64,000 bases of DNA from Limnephilus marmoratus (GCA_917880885.1 OU862906.1:58198665-58262664), one strand, 5' to 3'. Shown: positions 21,235 through 33,770, counted from the stretch's first letter. The notes: generated from the sequence alone by a model not told the origin. Program-made: numbers and translations.

Positions 21235-23921
21235 TCGACGCTGGAAAGGATAAATGGCTAAAGCGCCATTATGCTAAATGTTCAGGAGAGCTGTTTGAAA
21301 GTTTAAAAAAATCATAACTCTGAAAAAGATTATCTGATTTTGTTGCCGCTTGAAAATTATAAATGCTTTTATAAAACCTAATCAATTGTAATACATATAT
21401 TTTTAATAATATTAATAATTCCGAAGATAGTGGCGCTTTAGTCAAAAGTGCCTAAAAATTTAGGCAGGAAAAAAGACTAATGTGCATGTTTATGTTATTT
21501 TCACACGAGGATGAAGAACTAAACTCTTTGTACTACACATTAATACGAGAGGAAAAATACCCTACGGACAAATGTACCAATAATGTAGTGAGGAAAAAAA
21601 GCTAATCATTAGAAAAGTAATAGATATTCCAAGCAATAATGGCTAATGATCCACCGTAAGTGATTTCTTGACCGACATAAAGACTTACGGACATGACGAA
21701 TACATATTTAAACTATGGTCATTGGGGTATTTTATTGGTTAAAAAAAGAAAAAAAATAGTAAAAACACGGATTTTATTATATTTCGATCGCCAAAACATT
21801 TGTATAAAGTTGCTTTCTACAATTTTAACTTTTCAGTAATTTTAATTTGAAATAAAGAATATAGTATTTTGTTATAATACGCTACGATGAGAAAATAACA
21901 ATTTATTAAATAATATTTAACCCTTGAAGGGTAAAGCCTGAAAAAATGGAAAAAGGGGATTAATGGCCTATAAATTATACTTTTCAATCAATATAAATTT
22001 GAAATTAAGAAGCCTTATTTAAAAAAAATATATATATACTACGATGAGCAAATAACGACGTAGTATATTATTTAACCCTTGAAGGGTGAAAGCCATTAAA
22101 ATATGAAAAAATAAAAATGAATGGCCTACACTCTGCAGGCCTACAATTTTAATATAAATTAAAACAAGCTTGAAAGGTTCAGCTATTAATTTCAAAAAAG
22201 TTTTTTTATGTAATCTCTTGCGGACTGTAATAGATCGGCTTTTGTTTTATTAGCTGCAATTGTCTTGCCTCTCATATCCAACTTTGAAACTCCAAAGTAA
22301 GTATTGGACAGCGTATAGTGTAAGAATTTTTGGCTAATATCTAAAGTAGTTTCTAAAATAAAAGTACGAATGGTTTCATCGGCTTAAAATGCAAAAAAAA
22401 TATTTGGACAAAAAGCTTTTTATTTCTGAGGCTTTTGAGTGCCATTTTTTGTTCAGTTTTTTAAGAAGAGCTCGTATTTGCTTTAGATCATTCCTTTGGG
22501 TTTTTAAGGGACATGATTCTTCTCCTTAATAGTTGATATCTTCAAAACCTTCATAGTGTCGTTCATTAATAATTGATGTGTCAACTGCAGTAGATTTTGC
22601 CATCGGTTCAAATTCGTCTGTGTTTTTTCGTGGGGATCGTAAATATTGGAGATTTCCGGTAATCTGGAAAATTCCACCTTTTTTGAATTTCTGGAACAAA
22701 ACTGTTTTATATTTCAGCACGGAAAAGCATTAATTCAGAAAGATTTGGTAGTTCCAATTCTTCGTCTTGATGAAATGGCAGATATGTCACAGTTTCGTTC
22801 AGCTCTTCTTGGTATCTCGTTACGGTGTGTAGTATTTCAGGCTGGATATTCTGTAATTATATAAATAAGTGAACCTAATTAGAATTAAAGTTATGTGATA
22901 ATTAGTGTAGGTATATAACTTAACATAATATAACAAAAAAACAATGCAGTATAATATTTTATGTATGTTTATTATTACCAAATATTTTAGTATGATTTTA
23001 TAAATAACACTAACACATAATATTATAAATTGTACATCAGCACATGTGACGTAGGAAGAACTAAATTATACATTATTAAGCTTAATTTTGCTACTTACCA
23101 CACTTGTGACAAAGCTTACACAACAGAATAAATATATCCGATGCACGAACTCGTAACCTGTTAACAATGAACCACGCAGCAACGGACGTGCGTTCACCCG
23201 CACTGTTTTTGGACGACTAACGCGCCGGTAGAATCTGGAACTATATTTATAGGTGGGTGCTTCCGACTAAATCGATGGTAAAATGGTAGATCTAAGCGAC
23301 ATTAGCAAAATGACGATCAATTTATTTAAAATGATTTATTCGCCAAATCAACTGTAAAAAGTGGCAAGCATAATTAACTAAAGCGACAAATCTTATTTTT
23401 TTTTGGAAAGGAAAAACAGCTAAAGCGACATTGTTAGTGATTTTCTATATGACCTATTTGACTTAACAGCAAATATATTATTAAAACGGGTAGGGAAGAA
23501 ATACTAATGTGAATTATATACTTTATTATGGTAGGGAACGTGTGCTTAAGTAACTTCCATAGCCATTTCATGGTAAGGAAAAAAAGCTAATTCTACAAGT
23601 TATCTTAAAACATGGAAGGTAAAAAAAGCTTACAAACAATTTGGATAAAATTCTGGAAAGGAAGAGTGATGTAACCTTCCACCTTACGTAATCTAAGATG
23701 ACTTAAGTCGCACTCATATTAAAAGACCATATTTGCTGTCGTTTAAGTCGATGAAATTTTAAATAAGTAGCTATTTTGTGTTGACTAAAGCGCCATAAAA
23801 GTGCTCGGATCGCAATGAAACTAGGATCAATCGACGCAGAAAAAAAAAGTAAGTCGGACTGCATATATAACTCATATTCACCCGATGTGGCGTTTTAGTC
23901 AGTCTTCCTTTCCAGCGTCGA
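21235..23921 (-). mobile_element. DNA transposon of unassigned family with long imperfect inverted ends
   Basis: TCGACGCTGGAAAGGA (21235-21250) has its exact complement at 23906-23921. The match continues imperfectly through a CTAAAGCGCCA-like motif, giving ends of about 30 bp. Motifs such as GGAAAGGAAAAA-AGCTAAAGC recur beneath both ends (21240, 21480, 21590, 23400, 23570, 23620), as subterminal transposase sites do in some families. A coding remnant lies on the minus strand in the middle. The flanks show no clear target duplication, so the superfamily is open. The label rests on the ends and the coding content. Confidence 0.58.
22192..22720 (-). pseudogene. Transposon-associated coding remnant, possibly spliced
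   Basis: A minus-strand frame from 22383 to the stop at 22192 encodes 63 residues, including ETTLDISQKFLHYTLSNTYF then GVSKLDMRGK. A pyrimidine-rich stretch ending TTTTAAG precedes it, which could be a splice acceptor. Upstream, 22524-22400 encodes DLKQIRALLKKLNKKWHSKA and 22720-22526 another open segment. The D-x-RGK pattern after a T-L-x-I-S stretch resembles proteins I associate with insect mobile DNA, but I cannot name the family. It lies in the middle of the inverted-repeat element and is likely its former protein. No catalytic motif is visible. Confidence 0.4.
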
Positions 23922-26212
23922 GTCTGCTGTATTTTTTTAAATTATTATTAGGAGACTTAAGGCAACAAACAGACTCTTACATAAAAAGTGTGTCTTCTTT
24001 TACACACATTGAAACGATTAGGACATGTAAACTGCTAGCACCAACAATAACAATAAACTTATAGATGTAGACATATGTACACGCTGACATATTAACTGCT
24101 AGTTGCTATCATTACAGAAATTCATTGTATCAAAATTCTGGGTTCGAATAACACAAATTGATGATGATTAAATTGTTTATTGTACCTATGATTTTCATTT
24201 TACTTACGCGGCAAACTTCCCCTCATCTTTCTCCTACACTTTCCCGTAACAACCCTACTACCTATTTCCCAACCCATATAGATATAGTTATAATCACAAA
24301 TATACTGTTGTATAAAACATTATGTAACTGTAGGTTTATCATGTTTGCCGTACTACCGTTTTTATTATTTTTACAATTTGCTATTTAATTCTGCTTTTAT
24401 ATTTTACATTCATAAAGTTTTATATTTCAAAAACCTGTGTATATGAAAACATTATTATATTATTAATTGGTCTCTTTTTTGCCATTTGCATTATTTGTAT
24501 ATCTTTATTCTTTGTATTATCTATATTATCTTCTGTATTATCTTTATTATTAAGGCTGTTTATGTTAATAAATTAATACATAAAAAGCCAATATTTCATA
24601 TTTTATTAAATCCAATATTACATAAGACAGTTTAAAACATTTTATCTTTTAGTTAGACTTTTTCAGAGTGTTCCTTTGGAAGCATTTAAAAGTTCCGTTG
24701 AAACATACTAATAACATTATGTACCTAACATTCTCTTTAAACTTTAAACGAAATACTTTGAATTGCTTTTTATAAATATTTTCAAATCCTTTGTTTTGAA
24801 CATTATTTTGAAAAGTCGTGCCTTTAAGGTGGATTTACGTACACGTATATGTACTGTAGGCACACGTAAGAAAGCGTCAATAGTGGTAATTCTATTCTGA
24901 CAAGGTTGTTATAATTTAACCTGCATGTAAAAAATGCACCGTCATGCACACTGATGAACTTAAAAGAACCAAAAGCTCTCCAATTTGGAAAACATTCGCC
25001 CTGATCGAAAGCAGTTTTTGTCCCGCTAAAGAAAGTCAGCCACTTTTGCATATATTAAAAGCTCCGATGTAAAAATGAGTGGTCTTTGTAACACGTGATC
25101 TGTGTATCGATGGAGATTGTATGAAAAATGTAAATTTCCCGAATATTTTACGACACTTTCCGACGTCGACCTGTGCTATCTCTGAAAATATTCGTGTTTG
25201 CAGTATGAGGGTGGAATGTTCGGGGTATTTTCTAGAAATGAAATATGCTAACGATTACTTTATGGAAATGTTTTCGAGTTTACGGAGTTCATCAGCTTTA
25301 GATGGAAAGATACAGTGATAAGAATAGATTAAAATAATGGCCAGTGATAATCTTACCTTACAGCTTTGTTTGAATATTTACACTAACCATCATTATATAT
25401 TCATGTAATTTTCTAATCATAATTTTGATTATGTTACCACCTTGGCAAAAAACAAAGAATGCTAAAAATTTCGTTCTCAAATATAATTTATATTATAAAA
25501 ACAATCTGTGGGGTTTTCCAATATTTTTTTAAAATATGTAACGATTTTCTGGTATTTGGTTCGCCCCACCAGATTAGGATAAAATCAGTACATAAAAATA
25601 ACGAAAACTAAAAATATGTTCTCGAATACGAAAAGTTTACAACAGCCGTCTATATAATACTTACTGACAAAATATGCGTCGGTTCTATAAAACATATTTT
25701 ACAAAATTTTACATTAATCCGCGTTCCGGGTAAAATTGAAATTCCAGCGTCCAGGCAAAGCAAACATGTAGTAACCATGCAATTTCCACTTTAAATTACT
25801 TCGTTGCAATTATTTACTAATTAAAGTTTTGACTGGAAAATTTTTATATTTAGGTACTTTATATTGTACTGCAATTGGGCACAAAGGATTTGTTGTTGCT
25901 TTGATTGTATATTGATAGTATTTTAAAATTTGAAAATTAAATGTTCCATATTTGCTTTAAATTTTTCTTTTAAAAGAATTTTGAAAGCAATCAATCATAA
26001 TAAGTATCAATCAATCAAAATAAGGCCGGCGGCGGTGTATTTAAGTGGTTTGGTCGGGTTTTAGAGGAAAAGCCAATATCTGAAAAAACGGAATACTTGT
26101 CAAATCAAAAAATCTTTAAATTGTGTCATTTTGCATAAACAAACAAATAAATGGTTTCTTATCTTTCAATAGCCTTAATAATTTGACTAGGGTCTTTACA
26201 ATTTAACAATAT
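23922..26212. other. AT-rich stretch without a defended gene
   Basis: No repeat ends, RNA genes or domain motifs were recognised. An open frame at 25079-25318 (79 codons) has no recognisable features and lies in low-information sequence. Confidence 0.4.
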
Positions 26213-26622
26213 ATCTTATATACAAAAATCTCGTGTAACGGTGTTTGTGTTCGCACTCTCCCGAAATGGCTTAACCGATTAATATGAATTTTTTTTTATG
26301 TAGGTAGGTATTAAAATAGGTATTTAACGTATATTTCATACCGCTAGGTGATTAGGATATTGCTATCCAGTAAAAAAATCTATTTTTTTGACCATTTTTT
26401 TGTGTATTTTTATTTGGCATCAAAAAATACCATAACCCCAAATTTTAACCCACCTACCCCCACCCTATCATTTTTTAATTGCGATTTTAGTTTTTTTTGT
26501 TTTTATCGGCGGTCATCATCTAAAGCGCTCCATTCCTCATTCTGTCATAGATCCCATCCCCCCACACTTACAATACATTCGTTATATTTTATTTAACAAC
26601 CAAAATATTCACTAGAAATAAT
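26213..26622 (+). mobile_element. Helitron-like element A, copy 2, 3' truncated
   Basis: It starts near TCTTATATACAAAAATCTCG, carries the CCGCTAGGTGATTAGG block and the CCCACCTACCCCCACCC stretch. It stops within ATTCACTAGAAATAATTA, short of the CTAG end seen at 9244. It lacks the hAT insertion and so shows the uninterrupted target for hAT copy 1. Confidence 0.6.
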
Positions 26623-28147
26623 TATCTTTTCTGTAATCTCACTTTTGATAATATTTTTTAGACACCAGGCTTCGATTATGGTTGAAATAAATATATGAAT
26701 AAAGTATTATTGGTACCTATAAGTTAATATTTTTTAGCCTCGGTGAAATTTGGGTAAAAGCGCAGCCATGATAGGCTATGGATGCCCCTATGAATATGAA
26801 TGTGATTGAATTTACAAAATATAGTTTGAGTGGAGTTTTGTAATTTGAGTGTTCAATTTCTATTAAAGTAAACATAATAAATGCTTTAGATTTAGAGCAT
26901 ATCAAGAAACTTAATGTTTTGACGTGTTGAATAAATATAATACGTATCGACTTTTTTAGGGGCGTAGGATCTATTTTAAAATAACGAATACTTTACGTTG
27001 CATAAGAAATAGGTATCCTGCTAACCCTAAAGTAGTACCCTTTTGGCTGTACGAAGTAAAAAAAGGGGAAGGGACGTTTGTGAACGTGATTGATTAGTTA
27101 ACTGAAGGCCGATGGGATAGGGTAGCTGAAAAAAATATACATAAAAAGTGAGGGCAGTTTAAAAAAAATCCCAAACTAGGGAGTTCTTTTGGTTCGTGAA
27201 AAATAGACATTGCTTCCGTAGAAGAAGAGATATTCAAAGTTTATTACGTAAATTTCTGAAAAACTCCAGTTATCACTTAATCAAATGAGTTTTTTTATTA
27301 TGAAAGAGCAGGGACCTGTGTACATTTGGTATTGGGCTTTTGTAGGATAATCGGTTTTAAAATAAAACGTCGCGTCGCTGGAGTGTTTCACGCACTTGCA
27401 CAATACCCATACAAGTTCTCCGCACCTTCGTCCATGCTAACTTTTCCACTTGTCACATTAAATTTGCCATCTCATAACTTGCCCAGGCTTGGTTTTAACG
27501 ACAAGCTTACTGTTTCCGGAATTCTTGAAAGACTATCTATGTACTTTTCTGTGTAACTTTCACTGAAATTAAATTGGTCAAATGAAAAATATTTTGAAAT
27601 ACTTAAATCATAATAACGTTAAGCCATCACCTATACACCGCATTCTGGTTTTGTTATTTTTTAATTATCCAGTCTTACCTACCATGGCCTACTAACTAGG
27701 CAATATGAATGTGGTTGTGTATAATGAGAGTAAAGTTAGTTAATAGTTTTCCTCCCGTTTTTGTTGTTTTTATTTTTGGTTATTTTGGCTGTCTTCTCTC
27801 TTTTAAACAATTAGTGGAAACATCATTGTTTAATGTTACTTGAATTTTAAAAAGAATTACATAACAACTTTTTGATAATGATTTGTAAATTGGAACCATT
27901 TTACTCCCTTAAGTACCCTGAAAATTAAAACACAAGACTACATTGAAGTAACTTAAAAGTTGCCTGAAAAATGCAACATTTAGGTTTCATTGAACTTTGA
28001 ACCTTTCCTAACAAAGTACACATCCAACTTAACCTCCTTCAAAACTTATCAAAAAAGACGAATGTGTTTAGTAAAGTGTAAAGTTCCTACATAAACCATG
28101 GTAATCGCTTGTTAAACGCGCTTCACATCACAGGAGTTGCAAAGCTG
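26623..28147. other. AT-rich stretch without a gene
   Basis: No gene or repeat was recognised. Several short frames are open only because stops are rare by chance. Confidence 0.4.
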
Positions 28148-28310
28148 TGGTCCGTGAAGCAAGGGTTAGTTCAGGGGTAGAATCCGGCGAGTCGTGTTCA
28201 AGAGTGTCTTATTTGCCAAGAGCAAAGGGTTGTAGTAGGGCGGTGAGAGATTCGACTCTCGGCCAATGGTTTCGGTTTCCAGTGATATAAATGAAAAAAT
28301 GTACATATTG
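28148..28310 (+). repeat. Possible tRNA-derived SINE fragment
   Basis: GGTTAGTTCAGGGGTAGAAT resembles an A-box region, and GAGAGATTCGACTCTC (about 28247-28262) resembles a T arm with a B box. The two lie about 90 bases apart with foreign-looking sequence between them. A GTTTCCAGTG body follows. Both could be parts of one diverged SINE. Confidence 0.3.
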
Positions 28311-28590
28311 AAAAAAGGATAGGGTGATTCCAAGAAATGATTCCCTACAATTGGATACGCAGCTAATGGTCGCATATTAACATAAACCTAGAAACAACTT
28401 AGGTGGAGTTATCCGCTCAATTTTTGTTGTCAGAATCATTAATTTTACTCGCCATTATGATTGTTAAAGCGTTTATTGATATTCTCATTGTACTTGCAAT
28501 AAGTATATTTGTATTAATTGCAATCCTATTTTTGTATTATCTAGATGCTTTTATTATCATTTTAGTACACACTTGCTTTTATTACCATTT

Positions 28591-28782
28591 TAGTATACAG
28601 TCGAGAGACACGCCAAACTCATATGGTTGACATATTACTTCGGTACACAGTCGGAAGATACGCCAAATTCATATGTCGTTGACTCCGGTACACAGTCGGG
28701 AGATACGCCAAACTCATATGTTGTTGACATTTACTCCGGTACACAGTCGTGAGATACGCCAAACTCATATGTCGTTGACGTT
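28591..28782 (+). repeat. Minisatellite, first cluster
   Basis: Four tandem units start at 28591, 28641, 28686 and 28737 and are 45-51 bp long. Each contains CGGTACACAGTCGGGAGATA then CGCCAAACTCATATG and GTTGAC. Length differences lie at the GACATATTACTC end of the unit. Confidence 0.85.
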
Positions 28783-29136
28783 TTGGGCAATATGGGGTAT
28801 CGTTTAGATATTTTATTTAGGGTCTGACAGTCTACAGGCCTTGCCACGGCTGTAACTGGATGCGTGTGTGCGGAGGTATTTAAATAGATTTGACGCGAGT
28901 CAAAATATATTTACAATGGAAATTTTCGTGTTACAATAATTTGCACAGATTTAATATTTATCTTGCTTAGAGGTAAAGCAGGTAGAGAGGACGAACACTA
29001 AAACGGGAATGAATTTGCAAATGAAATTGCGTTGTCACGCACCTTACCAGAGAGTGGTGACCGGTGATGCCATTGTGTAAAATCGGATAAAAATGGAATT
29101 TTATGGTTGTTCGTTGCCTCGCTACAACGCATTACT
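28783..29136. other. Spacer between two minisatellite clusters
   Basis: About 350 bases without minisatellite units, genes or recognised repeats separate the two clusters. Confidence 0.5.
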
Positions 29137-29312
29137 CCGGCACACAGTCGGGAGATACGCCTATGTCGTTGACACATTACCAAACTCATATGTCGTTGAC
29201 ACATTACTCCGGTACATAGTCGTGAGATACGTCAAACTCATATGTCGTTAACGTATTACTCCGGTACACAGTCGGCATATACGCCAAATTCACGTTTCGT
29301 CGACGTGTAACA
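29137..29312 (+). repeat. Minisatellite, second cluster
   Basis: Three to four units of the same repeat begin near 29138, 29209 and 29262. The first is scrambled: its CAAACTCATATGTCGTTGAC block appears after a partial unit. The last unit is diverged (GGCATATACGCCAAATTCAC). Confidence 0.8.
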
Positions 29313-29989
29313 AACATTAGAATTGTTCGTTCGAATAACTCCTTCTTACATTCAGTTTAGAAGCTAATGGATCACTCCACAGACGAGATCTATTTTGGCC
29401 TTAGTACATCTTATTATTAGGTCTTGAAGTAACCCGGATCATTAATTCCCCCGCTAAAAACATCCTCGGTACAGCATCCCCAATAATTAGGACATCAATC
29501 TTCAACTCGACAACACATGCAAAGTGATGATGAATACACATGGGAACGAAACACTTGAAAAGACGGGGCTGGGCAGGGGCAGCAGATCGGTGGTGGTAGA
29601 GATGGTAGGTTGGAAGTAGGGATGGGGGGCGGAGAAGGGGAGCGGCAAGGAGCGTGGGGAGGGGGAAAAGGAAAGATGGACGGCCGCGGAGCGTGATGCG
29701 AAACTGTTGCGATCCATCAAAAACTTTCTTTTCCTCCGCAGCCCGAAGAAAATAAAAACGTCTAAAAGCGGACGATCTACCATTCTTGGCGTGGAATTGT
29801 GACAGAATTCCTATTTTCACAGATGCATTATTACAATACGTTGCGAGTTATACGGCGCTGTAACATCGTCAAATTTTTCTTCCTAAATATCGTTAACAGA
29901 TGGTGGTGACCATGTTACAAAGAAGTCTTCAAAAAACTTAGCGGTCAAGGTGCCAAAACGAACATTTATCACTCCTAGAGATATTGATT
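29313..29989. other. Unassigned stretch with a GC-richer block
   Basis: A minus-strand open frame (29401-29820) exists but is rich in Pro and Arg because of a G-rich plus strand at 29570-29690, and shows no domain. Its end near 29440-29480 contains GGGGATGCTGT on the minus strand, as in repeat R3. Confidence 0.35.
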
Positions 29990-30112
29990 CACCCCTCATT
30001 TCGTTTTTCCTTCGCAGAACCTCGTCTCTTTCCTTTCTACAAAAAGACCCTGACCTCCACACATGGCCCTTAGGGATTTTTTCCTCAGGGCTTCCTGTGG
30101 AGCTAATGTAAA
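29990..30112 (+). repeat. Repeat R3, partial copy
   Basis: CCTCATTTCGTTTTTCCTTC leads to CTCCACACATGGCCCTTAGG, TTTCCTCAGGGCTTCCTGTG and GAGCTAATGTAAAAAAAG. The hairpin tail and A-tail match 16510-16597. Confidence 0.6.
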
Positions 30113-30763
30113 AAAAGAAGTTTAATAAATTTAATGAACGGGTATTGTCAGGTCTGGGACGTGTTATTGGCTGTTATTTATCTAGACTTACACAGTGCAT
30201 TTTATTTCATGTGATAAGGTAGTATATCAAATTTTACACAGTTGAAGTATATACCGTATTACGTAAGTCCATAATGTACACACATTTTGTTAGTAATTTC
30301 ATCTGGTATAAGAATGGTTTTTAATCTTCACAAACGAATGAAGGTGTTACTAATTTTAATAACAAAACAGATAAAAGAAAAGTGGGTGGAGAGATGGAAA
30401 CAAATTTTAAAATGAAAATTTTCAATGTTTTAAATTTTTAACTGACTGTTAATAAAAGTGTAATGAATATATTTATGGTAATATAATATTTGAACAGACA
30501 ATATTATCATTATTAAGCCGGGTTTCGTAATTATACCTTAGTTCACTGCTTTTAAATGTGATGCTGATTTCTGTCATTTGGCATTTGTGGAGAGATTCGG
30601 GCTCCATTTTAAATAAGTCATTCTCTATTAAATATTTTTGCTTCCACTTACAATTTACAATCGTTAATTTTCAATTAGCGTCCTGCATCTAACATTCGTA
30701 TTTACGTATCTCCCTTTCATAACATCTTATTCTTCTTTTATCGGGTTGTTTCAATAATTTTGG
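30113..30763. other. AT-rich stretch without a gene
   Basis: Nothing supportable was seen. Confidence 0.4.
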
Positions 30764-30780
30764 ATAATTAAACAATTTTT

Positions 30781-30995
30781 GTTGTTTGGTTTTGGGGTGT
30801 TATGCCGTGTTACGCTACCTCCTCCTTTAGCCAACGTTTCGGACAGCGTTACAGTGTCCATCATCAGGGCAGATGTGTGATGATGGGCACTGTAACGCTG
30901 TCCGAAACATTGGCTAAAGGAGGAGGTAGCGTAACACGGCATAACGCCCCAAAAACAAACAACAAAAATACTTTTGGCCGTGAAAATCTAAAATC
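30781..30995 (+). mobile_element. Foldback element with hammerhead-like motif, copy 2
   Basis: Arms of 85 bp (30781-30865 and 30879-30963) surround a 13-base spacer. A tail containing TTTTGGCCGTGAAAATCTAA lies at 30964-30995. A perfect 17-bp duplication, ATAATTAAACAATTTTT, flanks it (30764-30780 and 30996-31012). The right arm starts at GATGATG, so it lacks the CTGATGA core that the minus-strand arm keeps. Compared with 12166-12401 the junction between arms lies at a different place, so the inversion formed independently. Confidence 0.75.
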
Positions 30996-31396
30996 ATAAT
31001 TAAACAATTTTTTTATTTTAATTTTCACGTTCTCTTAAAGTTCTGTTATTATATAATTATAGGCTAGTTGCTTAATAAACTGAAATAATCATAGAACTTG
31101 AATAGAACTTTTACAAAATTTTTGAAACAAGCCTTCCGTACTAAGGAGCAGAATTTTCCAAAAATCTTCTTTTCTTTAAATATATCAGCGTCTGGGTCAA
31201 GCAAAAAAATATTTAAAATGACATTTTTCTGTGTAGCAAGACACACTAGCGCCATTCCGACCCTCAGGTGGTGATACTTTGTACTATTTTTCTGACCATT
31301 TTTATTTAAATTATTTGAATTCAAATTCAAAAAATATTAATTTAACAAAATAAACACAAAGAACTATTGATCTTATAGGTTTATCTGAATATATCA

Positions 31397-31733
31397 GTGA
31401 AGCTATTCAAAAATTCTGAATCATCTACTAGACCGCGTATCCATCACAGTAGATTGAATAAAAATGACGTAAAAAACATACCAAGTTATGAAACCACATT
31501 CGGACAAAGAAACTGCACTTATTTTGCAACAAAACTCCATAACATTCTTCCCCAAGATATAAAACTAATAAAAAAATTGAATGAGTATAAACCAAGAATG
31601 AAAATATGGCTGAAAGAGGTCAACGAAAACATCCTAATAAAGACACTAAAGACGACATAGAAGACAAATAAACTATAATTATTAAACAATTTTAGTCCGC
31701 CTCGGCACAGGAATCCCTAGTGAGGAGGACTAA
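31397..31733 (+). pseudogene. LINE ORF2 C-terminus with 3' stem-loop
   Basis: An 87-codon frame ends a LINE ORF2: SSTRPRIHHSRLNKNDVKNI, then TTFGQRNCTYFATKLHNILP and a basic tail MKIWLKEVNE. The GQR-x-Y-F-A and L-H-N-I-LP pattern is usual for the C-terminus of CR1/jockey-like ORF2. The 3' UTR has TTAGTCCGCCTC (31692-31703) pairing with GAGGAGGACTAA (31722-31733), one mismatch, and the loop ends in CCCTAGT. RT sequence is absent; the copy is 5' truncated. Confidence 0.7.
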
Positions 31734-31779
31734 GAAATACAATATCTTTACCTAACATAACCATTATATATTGTATACT

Positions 31780-32559
31780 TTATATAGTCGTTAAAAAAAT
31801 CTTGCTTACTCAAAACAAGAAGTGGAGTACGTATAATATTACAGTGTGCGTACAAATATGTAGAAGAGGAGATATTTAATTCTTGTGAAGTATTCGTGCA
31901 AGGTGCTGTGGCATTTGTTGTATAAGAATGTTCTTAGAGACGACATAATAAACAAACAACAAACTACCATCCACCCTTTAATTTTTTGATTTTAAAAATC
32001 ATTCTACATTCTGGAAGTATGTTCGGTATTTGAGTCTCATCAAATTTTGAGATGGTTTTAGAAATTTCTTTTGATCTTAAAAAACATTCCTTTTTGCTTA
32101 CAATGTGATTGACCAAGAAAAATTGTTGCTAGGTATGTTATTGACATTTTCATTTTGTTTGCTATTGTATTCATTGTTTTCATGAAGTGATATTATTGTT
32201 TTGAAACCCATCTCATAACATGACCAACATTCATCAAATGTGACCGCACGCTACTGATACAAAGAAACATAAACAACTTATCGTGTGTTCGCAATAATGG
32301 TATTTTAAAAAGAGTTGTGATACCATTTTTTTTAAAGAATATTTGAATATGGTTACAATATGACATAACACATAGATTATTTTAGATCGAATGGCTTCGG
32401 CTCGCAAAACTTTCACGAAATTCTTCAGAGTGTAAAATTTCAAGTGAACGTGTTGTTAATGACACAATAAACAAGAAGGTGTAAAAAAGTTTCCGCCCAT
32501 TTACGGTCTGTGCAATTTTATGTGAGAAACTTCTCCAATTGAGGTAAATACACCGTAAA
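31780..32559. other. AT-rich stretch without a gene
   Basis: No feature is supported. Confidence 0.4.
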
Positions 32560-32800
32560 AACCAACCCGCCTGCGTAATGCTTGAATTATATATGATTAA
32601 ACGACGCCATTACTGGTAACGTTTGACACGACTCGACTAATTAATATGACAGCGGGATTTATGGCATTGGGTGGTTCGGAGCTTTGAGGCAGACATTTTA
32701 TGATGTGTTTATAAAGGCATATTATTTATAGGTCTTTAGTGTTTATAGCCCGCGGGAGAAACGCAGAACGCTTTTGACTTTATTGCATTGTCTAGATCTT
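32560..32800. promoter_or_regulatory. Candidate noncoding regulatory block
   Basis: This stretch is not repeated elsewhere in the window and has a more balanced composition. It groups motifs used by homeodomain factors: CTAATTAATATGACAG (TGACAG, a Homothorax/Meis-type core, 32647-32652), GATTTATGGC (32656-32665), TTTATAAAGG and two TTTATAG sites within 130 bp. Such motifs are short, so this is only a pointer to a possible enhancer. Confidence 0.22.
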
Positions 32801-33770
32801 TTCGCAAACTTCTAAAGGATTGACTTCATTTAGAAATGTCGCGAAAAAATTATTACAGCTATTAATTTTGTAAGAAAAGTAATAATACTGATTGAAGATA
32901 CTGCGGTTATATTTACTTACTTTAATTAGATCATTAATTGGTTGTTTACGAAGTAATTAACAGCGTATCTCGATTTCGGAAGCATTCACGTAAAATATCA
33001 CGGAATGCATGTAAAATAGTTTTTTCCATCGATAAAACGTAAGATCCGTGTCCGCGCACCCGGAGTGATTTCTATTTTGTCTTACTTCGGATAAAGCAAG
33101 ATGTTTTTGTTTTTCTTCGATCGAAATTCTCTTATCAAAAAAAGAAATTCATCGGAGGGCTCAGGATTCGAAAGGTCTTAAGTAAATTGACAAGATCAGT
33201 ATTCTTCCAGATCGGTATTTAATAGATCTCACTTCTATTGATTTTTAATTCAGTGTTTCTTCACGTTCCTACTATTTCGTCAAGTTCCTACTGTTCATAT
33301 AAACGGAGTAAATGGCTCTTGAAAGGCACCCACTAAGAAACCCTTTTTCTCCACTTTTTTCAAAAGACAATTAAAATCATTTTCGTATTTCGGTAAAAAA
33401 AACTTGAATGTATTTTCTTAATTAATCTAAATATAATTTGCTAAAAGTAAATAATAATTCAACCGGAATAATAATATGAAGAGCCGGCGGAAAATTTTAA
33501 TTTAATCATAAAAACGACCGCTTACAGTAATGATTAAAATTTTGTTTCAGCAAACTGACTTTTTACGGTAATATTTTTCACTGTTTTCAATTTACTTGTA
33601 GAGGCGTTTTTAGTGAATAGGCTTTGGATAGATATAAAACTCAAGCAAGGGCTTACATTATAGAATCTTCAAAATGTATCTATTATTTAATCGTCATTCC
33701 ACATATGAAAATCAAGCACTTTTAAATGGTTTGGCTTTAATTAAAAAAAAATCGTCAACCATTTGTTTGT
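32801..33770. other. Unassigned stretch
   Basis: No gene or repeat was recognised; composition is similar to the preceding block as far as about 33060. Confidence 0.4.

Noticed and set aside
25079..25318. 79-codon open frame as a small host gene
   Set aside because: No start context, splice sites, domain or repeat relation supports it.
28591..29312. Regularly spaced repeats considered as a CRISPR-like array
   Set aside because: Units are contiguous minisatellite copies without unique spacers, and the DNA is eukaryotic.
29401..29820. 139-codon minus-strand open frame
   Set aside because: Composition follows a local G-rich stretch, no domain is recognisable, and part resembles repeat R3.
31064..31330. 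88-codon minus-strand open frame
   Set aside because: Low-complexity, Asn/Lys-rich translation of AT-rich DNA with no recognisable motif.
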